Both the position numbers and the translations under genes were made by a program. The notes beneath the pieces were generated by a model, which searched no databases, was not told the DNA's origin, and saw only the letters and a program-made list of their open reading frames with translations. This document shows positions 56,867-64,000 of a stretch of DNA of 64,000 nucleotides, piece after piece. How positions within the stretch are numbered: position 1 is the first letter of the stretch; every line of letters starts with the position of its first letter. The DNA is taken from NCBI GenBank assembly GCA_030710605.1, contig CP092874.1, forward strand, positions 40,310,164 to 40,374,163, read 5' to 3'. Origin of the DNA: Cordylochernes scorpioides (Eukaryota; Arthropoda; Arachnida; Pseudoscorpiones; Chernetidae).

Positions 56867-57274
56867 TCTCTATATATATAATAGTCAATTCCTGTCTGTC
56901 TGTCTGTTTCGCGATAAAACTCAAAAACTACTGAACCAATTGGTTCCAAATTTCGCATGTCGCTTTTTATAAACCTGAGGAAAATTTTTTGGCTACATTT
57001 TGCTTATTATTTTTGGCTATTTCTTTTTTAATTTGAAGAACTATTTTTTACGCGGACTAATCCGGAATGGAATGAATACCTAAATATGGCCATTTTTTTA
57101 AAGCATCGGTGGCTTTAGTGGTAGAATGCTCGCCTGCCACTGCGGGCGGCCCGGGTTCGATTCCCGGCCGATGCATTTTTTTTACAATTTTTAAAACAAA
57201 TTTTATAAAAAATATAATATAAATATATACTATTATATCAACTATATGAATTAAATCAAATACCTAAACACTAA
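56867..57274 (+). repeat. Helitron-like 5' end plus tRNA-Gly, tandem unit 1
   Basis: It begins TCTCTATATATATAATAGTC(..TCTG)n GTTTCGCG and reads ACTCAAAAACTACTGAACC, with a tRNA-Gly-like sequence at 57,103-57,175. Unit 2 starts at 57,275 with the same order, so the period is 408 bp. No CTAGT-type 3' end is seen after the tRNA. Confidence 0.75.
57103..57175 (+). pseudogene. tRNA-Gly(GCC)-like copy with two one-base insertions
   Basis: 73 nt, the same as the copy at 57,517-57,587 but with one extra base in the D region (GGCTTTAGTGG) and one after the anticodon (GCCACTGCGG). The anticodon loop would be 8 nt. Acceptor stem, T arm and B box (GGTTCGATTCC) are intact, and a T9 terminator follows. 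It is likely a pseudogene; base-call error at these sites is possible. Confidence 0.7.
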
Positions 57275-57629
57275 TCTCTATATATATAAAAGTCAATTTC
57301 TGTCTGTCTGTCTGTCTGTTTCGCGTTAAACTCAAAAACTACTGAACCAATTGGTACCAAATTTTGCATGTCGCTTTTATATAAACCTGAGGAAAATTTT
57401 TGGATACAATTTGCTTAGTATTTTTGCCTATTTCTTTTTTTTCATTTGAAGAACTTTTTTTTCACGCGGAGTAATCCGGAATGGAATGAATACCCAAATA
57501 TGGCCATTTTGTATACGCATCGGTGGCTCAGTGGTAGAATGCTCGCCTGCCACGCGGGCGGCCCGGGTTCGATTCCCGGCCGATGCATTTTTTTTTTAAC
57601 AATTTTTAAAACTCATTTATATTATATCT
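57275..57629 (+). repeat. Helitron-like 5' end plus tRNA-Gly, tandem unit 2
   Basis: Close to unit 1 over the first 320 bp (CTACTGAACCAATTGG, TTTTGCATGTCGC). After the tRNA and a T10 tract it is shorter, and it ends where the next Helitron starts (57,630). Confidence 0.75.
57517..57587 (+). tRNA. tRNA-Gly (anticodon GCC)
   Basis: 71 nt folding as a complete cloverleaf. Acceptor GCATCGG/CCGATGC with discriminator A, D arm GGCTCAGTGGTAGA (A box), anticodon stem CTCGC/GCGGG with loop CTGCCAC (anticodon GCC), and T arm GGCCC..GGGTTCGATTCCCGG (B box GGTTCGATTCC). A T10 Pol III terminator follows immediately. No intron. It decodes GGC/GGU glycine codons. It sits in a tandem repeat with Helitron-like upstream sequence, so it may be an element passenger rather than a core host locus. 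Confidence 0.93.
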
Positions 57630-58116
57630 TCTATATATATAAAAATGAATGTTTGTTTGTTTGTTTGTTGGTTTGTATGTCCGGTATACAAATTCGCAGT
57701 AGTTCACTAATTCAAACCAAAATTTCCATACATAGGTAAAAAAATACGAGGAAAACGATAGGCTATTTTAAATTATATATAAATTAAATATTAAAACTAT
57801 ATATTCAAATTATTCTACTTAGCTCACGAACAGCGCCCTCTATCAAGGTTATAAATACGTTTTAAAATCGAAATATTCTCAAAATTTTATTAATAATAGT
57901 TCGCTTAATAATTATAATACTTGATCTAAATCGAAATATTTATAGACGCTCGCTCGATTTGAAGATTTATATCGTAACTAATCTGACTGTAAAGTTTGGA
58001 GCGGGACGTTTCACAAGAGTGACATCCACGGTGCCAATTTATAATTGTAACGAATAGTGTTTGAATAAAACATTTAATCGGGTAAACCCGGGCGTTGCCC
58101 GGGTCATTCGTCTAGT
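57630..58116 (+). mobile_element. Non-autonomous Helitron, family 2, second member
   Basis: TCTATATATATAAAAATGAATG(TTTG)n at the left; GTCCGGTATACAAATTCGC and GGAGCGGGACGTTTCACAAG inside; CCCGGGCGTTGCCCGGG and TCATTCGTCTAGT at the right. It matches 22,071-22,588, but the middle differs (AGCTCACGAACAGCGCCCTC here). Confidence 0.85.
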
Positions 58117-59190
58117 TGTATGTATATATGTGAATATTACAACTATTTTCATATTTTGGGTTTTTTTTGTGTGTGTACCCCTCAACGAAGGGGAATCTAT
58201 TTTTTGCTGCTTTCTTCTCCTCTTTTTTTTTTTCACGCACCGCCCCCCCACCCCCTGTCGAGAGAATGTAATCGTCCGCCGGCCGGATGGACAGCCCAAA
58301 TGCCCCACTGACCAATCGGAGGGGCAGAGGGGTCAAGAGGTCCTGGCGCGGGGACAGAGTTGGTGACACAGCTGTGCCAAGTAGACAAGAAAAAAGCCTC
58401 GCGGGGGATTGCCCAAGATGAGCTCCGGAACTTCGTCCATCTTCCATAAATTACCATATAAGCGGTCTGAGAAGGGACTGGGTGGCTGACAACTCAAAGA
58501 AAGGTGAAGCCGAGACGAATCTTTGAGAGATTCGCATAGTGGTTGGAGTACGTGAAGGGTGACGAATTGTGCTTCACCTGAAGATTACCAGAAAGTTCGT
58601 CGAGGACGACGAATTGTGCTTCCAAGGCAGGGGGGGCTCGGGCAGGCCGACCTAACAACTGAGAGAAACTGTTTTTCGTGAGCACTCTCTCACACGCTTT
58701 CCTTTTATTTCCTAAATTGATATATTTTTATGTTATTCTAGCATATTTCTTTTAGTATTTTTTCTTTCTTATTTTTACTATGTTTTCTATTTCGTCAATA
58801 TCATCATTTTATATATTTTCTTTGTTGAAAAACATTAAGTTGCATGCAAATTTTGGAATGCACAAAAATAATAAGTTTTTCATATATTTTTTATCCCTTA
58901 TTTTATAGCTATCAAAAAATAAACAAAAGCTTTATATGTGTAGCCTTTTGTTGTCTTCCTTTTTTCTTGCTTGAACACCCAAGGCAGCCCAAAACAATAT
59001 CAAACTTTAGGTTAAAATTTTTATTTTGTTAAAAAGGGGGGTTTGTGGAGCGTTTCCGAATTTTTCTTTTCCTCCACGAGCTTTTTTTTTTAATTACCCC
59101 TTTCTTAACAGTGGCATCAAATAGTAACAAAATATTTGGACATGATCCGGACGTCTCAAAATTTGTTCCCCGTATTCCTAAGGAGAAAAA
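58117..59190. other. GC-rich block and AT-rich flank, unassigned
   Basis: 58,190-58,690 is GC-rich with a C-run (CCGCCCCCCCACCCCCTG) and a repeated phrase GACGAATTGTGCTTC (about 58,561 and 58,608). It could be a 5' untranslated or promoter region of an element, but nothing downstream proves it. 58,690-59,190 is T-rich. ORFs on both strands have no recognised product. Confidence 0.4.
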
Positions 59191-59194
59191 AAAA

Positions 59195-59420
59195 AGAGGT
59201 TAGAATAGAAGTCTGCCTTATTACCGGGGGTAAAACTTGGGTGTATCAATATGACCCGAAAACTAAACGTCAATCCAGCCAATGGATTGAAAGTGGTGAA
59301 CCAATGCCCAAAAAGAGAAGGTTTGATAAATACGAAGTCGAGATTTTTGCTTTTTTACATTTTTCGATATTAACGATTTATTTCTCCGTGAATTTATTCC
59401 TTTTGGACTTACAATAATTA
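59195..59420 (+). pseudogene. mariner-type transposase fragment
   Basis: Reads ITGGKTWVYQYDPKTKRQSSQ and then WIESGEPMPKKRR, the block around the first catalytic Asp of Tc1/mariner transposases. After a frameshift near 59,335 it reads FFTFFDINDLFLREFIP, the block with the second Asp. In the first block the usual GDE is GGK, so the catalytic Asp is lost. No TIRs were found, and only about a fifth of a transposase remains. Confidence 0.8.
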
Positions 59421-59569
59421 AGAGGTTTAGATTCTCCGCTAGAAAGCCAAGCAGAGCGGTCGCAGATAGCGTCGTCTCCCGATAAGTTACTTTTTTCTTT
59501 TTCCCCAAACTATAATTTTGTTGCTTATAATACTTTATTTACTCCTGTTTCCTAAATACCCTGAGCTGA

Positions 59570-60196
59570 ATCATATAGCTAGTGTTTCTTGCGGGGAAAA
59601 TGAAATCATTTTTACTTCTAGTTCTATTCAATTTAATATTATCCACAAAGGAAACTTTTTCAAGAACTAAGTATGTTAAATTAAAAAGTACATTGCTCTA
59701 CTCTCTGCAACAAAACCAAAACTAGTTACCCCACGCTCGTGCTAGAAAGTTTACACCTGGAAGTATTATACTGATGCTGCTCTTTATCTCGGGCATTGAG
59801 CAAAACCCGTTCCCCAAATCTACAAGACAAACAACGTTAGATTACATGCAAAGAAAGCAGATTTGCATAATTTAGTATCGGCGCTGACGGAAAAAAAAAT
59901 TGATGACTGAGGAGAAAGGCTTGATTTTAGGTTTTCATCGTTAGAAACTGGGATAGAAAAAATAAATAACCGGATACAACAGATTGAAACCTCGTTGGAA
60001 AGTGCAGCAAGAGCTGCCTCGGCCAACTCCGAAAGGATCTGCGATATTGAACGACGGTTAGAATTTTCCAAATTAAAGCAAAGGGAAAGAAACTTGGTTT
60101 TCTACGGAATCGAGGGAACGGAGGATGAAAGTCCGGATGAATGTCGCTCCGTGATAAACAAACTGATTTCGGAAAAAAAAAAAATGCAAATATCGG
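59570..60196 (+). pseudogene. LINE family L copy II, ORF1 N-terminal and RRM part
   Basis: A degraded ORF1. Near 59,774-59,815 is a hydrophobic stretch ending SGIEQNPFP, reminiscent of the 2A-like ends in some LINE ORF1 proteins. A coiled-coil-like run follows (NRIQQIETSLESAARAASANS in the last frame), then RERNLVFYGIEGTEDESPDE, the start of the RRM, aligning with bases 70-118 of copy I. Frames change several times. A MITE interrupts at 60,197. Confidence 0.75.
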
Positions 60197-60487
60197 AAGA
60201 ATGTAAATTTGAATGTAATTCTACTGTCCTATAAGCTTATGTCCATAGTTTTCTTGAAAACCATTTACGAGATTTCACCCTTCAGTGCTGCGCATATAAG
60301 CAGAATCGTCCAATACAGTATTAGAGCTCTGAGAAGCGGTCTGGTGGATTAAATTGGCGAAACCGCTGGGAGGGTTCACCACTGATGAGCCAAGCCCTCC
60401 CAATATATTTTTTCATCGCAGTAAGGGCAGTAGAAGTTTGTATTATGTATAAAAGAAACATTCGTGCTTTTAAATCCTTTCATTTAT
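60197..60487. mobile_element. Family M MITE inserted in LINE L ORF1
   Basis: AAATATCGG lies on both sides (60,188-60,196 and 60,488-60,496), extendable with one mismatch to about 13 bp. Without the insert, the ORF1 reading passes from KMQIS into the CRRLSKGA block, as in copy I. The interior shares GGGAGGGTTCACCACTGATG, TTTCATCGCAGTAAGGGCAG and GCATATAAGCAGAATCGTCC with the element at 33,170-33,655. Duplication of 8-9 bp suggests a hAT or MULE type. Confidence 0.8.
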
Positions 60488-60930
60488 AAATATCGGGAGA
60501 TATTAAGGTGCAACAATGCCGAAGACTTTCGAAAGGAGCTAACTCTCCAATTCTCATTGAAGTGCCAGATTACAAAGATAGAATTGTTCTCTTAAAAATT
60601 CGTTTCGACTGAGAGATAAAAAAAATCCTAAACAAAGATTACACAGCAAACATTAGAGATAGGAGAAGACTTTTGATTACCAAGAAAAAATATTTCCTGA
60701 CTAGGAGAATTATGCTAAACTAAGAGACAATAGATTAATTGTTGGCGGCAGAGACTACTACGCCTCAAACGGCAGAATCGCTAACCAAAGCGGTGAGGAA
60801 TTATAATAAATAACTGACAACAAACAGAATGTGCCATAGATCCATCTGCCTACACATACGACTCAAGATATTACCCCCCCCCCCCCAGTTTCACCAACCA
60901 AAAAAAAACTCCTGATGCTAATTCTCGATT
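60488..60930 (+). pseudogene. LINE family L copy II, ORF1 C-terminal part and inter-ORF region
   Basis: Reads CRRLSKGANSPILIEVPDYK, DRIVLLK, KDYTANIRDRRRLLI and LRDNRLIVGG in changing frames, matching 4880-5189. A C10 run lies near 60,875. ORF2 starts at about 60,941. Confidence 0.78.
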
Positions 60931-60940
60931 ACCAAAAATT

Positions 60941-61887
60941 ATGTATTGGAACATTAATGGATTCTATAGAATAAACTCCCTCTTCTCGCTTTCTAACTAT
61001 TTGAAACAATTTGACATCTTCGCCTTGACTGAGATCTGGTACTTCTCATATTCGAATTTCACAATTGATGCTTTCAAATTATATGAATCACCGGATTCAA
61101 GGTCTTCAAATAAAGGAAGATGCTCCGGTGGAATTATTGCAGGAATTAGTGACAAATTACAAAATACACTGGAAACGGTCGACATCGGAAAACATTGGAT
61201 TACAATAACCTTTAGACAAAACTGTAATTCACAAACGTGCATCATTTTTACCTACCTCCCTCTAAAAATAAACTTCAATTGTCAAACCTAAATAATTTAC
61301 TTAATCACATTGAAGACAGATTAGCCAAAAGCTATTATGACCTAATAATATTAGGTGATTTTCATACGTACCGGTAATCAAGCATTGAAAGCATAACCCA
61401 TTGAAACATCCCCTACTTCTTTCTTCTGAACGGAAATCTAAAGACTTAGCGGTCTCCAATTACTCAGAGCAACTGATAAACTTTCTTGACAACAACCTTT
61501 TGACAGTCATTAATGGTAGAACTAAGAGCGATAAAAGCGGAAATTATACGTACATTTCAGAGCGTGGCTTCTCGGTAATTAACTATGTCATCGTTTCTCA
61601 TTCTTTGCTGGAGCACGTGGTTGATTTAAAGGTCGATGACACGCCATATTTGGATCACTTTCCACTCATAATAAAAATAGCAATCTCATCTAGCCTCAAA
61701 CGGATGAAAAGTAACATACATCCCTGCTATGAGAAGCACAGATGGACTTCTGGAAACGCATCACTCTTCTTACAGAACCTTGACAATTATAATTCCCTCG
61801 AGATGAGCCTCGACTGCCAGGTCAACACTTTAATCAAACAAATTCCAAACACGATGAGTGCGGCAGGAATAAGGATTGAGGTTGTTG
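60941..61887 (+). pseudogene. LINE family L copy II, ORF2 endonuclease (truncated)
   Basis: MYWNINGFYRINSLF opens the AP endonuclease. FALTEIWYF, a frameshift near 61,285, LIILGDF, then ISERGFSVINYVIVS and TPYLDHFPLII follow. The catalytic SDH is LDH here. The reading ends at 61,887 where family M sequence begins; RT is absent. It shows the target site of the R1-like insertion in copy I undisturbed (NINGFYRINSLF). Confidence 0.85.
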
Positions 61888-61965
61888 TATAGAAGGTTCA
61901 CCACTGATGAGCCAAGCCCTCTCATCCAACAAATTTTAACATTACAGTAAGGTCTGTAAAGATAA
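61888..61965. repeat. Family M fragment
   Basis: AGAAGGTTCACCACTGATGAG, CCAAGCCCTCTCAT and TTACAGTAAGGTCTGTA match the core of the family M elements. The other half was not found. Confidence 0.55.
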
Positions 61966-62145
61966 TATTTTAAGATATTATATGATATATTAACTATTCT
62001 GAAGAAAGATTCTGCACAAAGATCAATTTCGATTTAATAAAGATTATGACTGTTTTCGATGTTGTTAGAAAATTTATTGATTTTCTTAAACTGTTGAATA
62101 AATAAAGGCGTATATATTTCCGGAATTTGTCTGTTCGCAATGTTT

Positions 62146-62700
62146 TCATCTTCTGCTGAACTCCAGTTCTCCAAGAAGTGTCTGACAAGCCTTTTTAAAA
62201 AATATTTTCGTGGACTCGTGTTTTTTTTTTTTGGCAGGGATATGGTTTAGTTTGATGACATGTTCTGCTGACAGTGTGGTTTGGCTATGGTGTTTGAAGG
62301 CTGATTGGTGCTGTTTTATTCTTTCTTCCAATCTTTTGATGATCTCACCAATAAAAGTGGCACTACATGATTTTCTTGGAAATTTGTAGGTGACATTTGT
62401 CTTCTGTTTCGGTTCATAAGTTATTTTTTAGGTTATAGAGTGACGAAATATGCTTTTTTAGGTTCTAATTAGACAGGTATATTTTTTTCCCCTGACGTGT
62501 CTTTTATAATTATAACGAGTCTCTCGGCTCTATAGCTGTATGGGAGAATGAAAAATTGCTTTGGAAGTTGTATGTTTAGTTGTTGTTTGATGGTTGTTCT
62601 GTAAAGTTGTTTGCTGATAAACTTATCAGGGTAATTATTCCCACTTATTATTCTGTATAGTGCATCGAATAATTTTGTTTAGATCTATATTAGCTGAAGT
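62146..62700 (-). pseudogene. Penelope-like element: connector and GIY-YIG-type endonuclease remnant
   Basis: On the - strand 62,400-62,180 reads TYKFPRKSCSATFIGE followed by IIKRLEERIKQHQ and SAEHVIKLNHI. This matches the Penelope-like endonuclease pattern (C..C, YIG, R..ER..H, then a His-containing tail); FIG stands for YIG and one of the paired Cys is Arg. Upstream, 62,690-62,440 reads NNYPDKFISKQLYRTTIKQQ and AERLVIIIKDTSGE in broken frames, consistent with the RT-endonuclease connector. No RT core is visible. Confidence 0.6.
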
Positions 62701-64000
62701 CTGAGATTTTATACACTTGCTTTGTTAGGTTGTTTGAGTGAATGTACAAAATATTTTGGTTAGTTCATAAAATTTCCGACTTCTATGTGTTCTGTGAGTA
62801 TATAAGTTGATTTCAATATCTTCGGACAGACAGACGTAGAAGAGTAAGTTTAATAAAAGTTTTAAATAAAAATAATGTACTTTCCTCCATGGCAGATAAA
62901 CAACATTGCATTTCTTGTGCTTGTTTGAATTTATAGTCAGCTGTATATGTTTTTTTGTTTTAATTTTCTATAAACATAGTTCTCTCTAAAATAAAACTAA
63001 AATAATTCCTTTTCGAGGAGAAGGATGCTCAATGGAACCAAGAGACAGTAAATTATCTCTGAATATTTGGTTTGTAGCAAATATCATGATACAGCAATAT
63101 TATAATTTTATGACTAAAAATAGGTCAATTAGGCCAGTAATTGGTTTATTAGAATTTTATTTGAATAAAATGTGATAAAAGTCTATTCCTGACACACTAA
63201 CTCTTCTCTCTGATAAAATATAATCCAGATTGGGTGTTAAATATTGAGGAAACGTATAAGGAAGAAATATATATATAAAGACATATATAAACACTGACTT
63301 TTAACTTTGACTATAAACATATAACAAATAAATGTTTCGTTAGAAATTTTGTATTTTTATTCATTTGAAGGGTTACAACACCCTTTTATTACAATGTATA
63401 ATATTATAGTCGATATTATATGTCAGATGTTATAAAAGCTGAGGAACAAGAAATCAACAGTTTTCCTATTTATTGAACATACAATCAGGACAGGATCAGC
63501 TCCAGGGTGGCACGGCGAGGATCGTTGGTGCGGGATCCCGGGTAGATGCGAGTCTTGGCAGAGTTAGTGGCTATATCGTTTGGTCCTCGGTAGCGGTTGA
63601 AATTTAGGACTGCAGGAAGAGTTATAAATGGAAGTTGACTATTTGTTGTCTTATAAGTCTTAGCGACTGGTAACTCAGGAGTACTGTTATAGCTACAACT
63701 GGCTATTTATGTCTTCTTATTTCTGGCAGTAGATGACATCACACAGGATACAGTTGTAGATTCAGCTGTTTATCTGGTGTACTATTGATATCTCTGGAAG
63801 ACGGTGGTTGGCATCGTGAGAGTAGGTCAGCCGTGTATCCACTTGCTATAAAAGGTCTTAGTAGGTCGATGAAGTGAAAGAAAAGGGCTATGGATTGTAT
63901 CACGATTTTCTTCCTAATAATCACCCAATTATTGATATTTCCTTATTCCCAGCATATAATTGGTGTCAGATTGTAGGACCAAGTAAAATATCATTGGCTC
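62701..64000. other. Unassigned sequence to the window end
   Basis: AT-rich to about 63,470. ATGATACAGCAATATTATAATT near 63,088 is a diverged reverse copy of the Helitron family-2 interior phrase at about 22,260-22,290. 63,480-63,620 is more GC-rich (GGTGGCACGGCGAGGATCG). No gene recognised. Confidence 0.45.

Noticed and set aside
58039-58457. Several ORFs in the GC-rich block right of the Helitron
   Set aside because: They overlap on both strands and have low-complexity K/R and F/H runs. No domain or start context.
59100-59420. Single 93-codon protein from 59,136
   Set aside because: Only about 59,195-59,420 is mariner-like and it needs a frameshift; the first part is unrelated.

Overview
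This window looks like a mobile-element graveyard from an animal genome. It is AT-rich, has no recognisable host protein-coding gene, and carries eukaryotic element classes: Ty1/copia and Ty3/gypsy LTR elements, R1-like and L1/CR1-like LINEs, a Penelope-like fragment, a mariner fragment, MITEs and many Helitrons. R1-like LINEs and this style of gypsy integrase suggest an arthropod, perhaps an arachnid; that is inference and the species cannot be named from the sequence.

Layout. 1-11,530: one LINE (family L, + strand) whose ORF1 is split by a copia element (124-4824, 5-bp duplication AGTCC) and whose endonuclease is split by an R1-like LINE on the - strand (about 5549-8090). 11,629-22,588: Helitron country. 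A 1.62-kb composite Helitron lies on the - strand (11,629-13,246) and again, almost identical, on the + strand (20,455-22,070). Between them are an R1-like LINE with an intact 1019-residue ORF (13,779-16,838), a 32-bp minisatellite (about 17,500-18,860) and more Helitron ends. 22,589-31,320: a decayed gypsy element (about 24,040-25,860) and an R1-like pseudogene (about 26,040-30,810) split by a young copia element (26,172-29,420, TSD GTTAT), then a GC-rich block. 31,320-35,270: mostly AT-rich, with a U2 snRNA-like scrap, an LTR-like block, a long-TIR transposon (about 33,170-33,655) and a LINE RNase H domain.

35,270-56,759: a tandem duplication of a unit of about 6.7 kb. Each copy carries an LTR element encoding gag and protease but no reverse transcriptase. 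Copy A received an autonomous Helitron (about 35,314-43,268) with Rep and Pif1-type helicase; copy B keeps the empty site. 56,867-58,116: Helitron-like 5' ends, two of them linked to tRNA-Gly(GCC) sequences in tandem. 58,117-64,000: a GC-rich block, a mariner fragment, a second copy of LINE family L (about 59,570-61,887) with a MITE inserted, a Penelope-like endonuclease remnant, and unassigned sequence.

The parts do not form a pathway. They record an order of events: LINE L, then copia and R1-like insertions into it; gag-pro LTR element, then tandem duplication, then Helitron capture of one copy. A recurring theme is that three LTR elements of different kinds have lost reverse transcriptase through internal deletions that keep the flanking domains in one reading frame.
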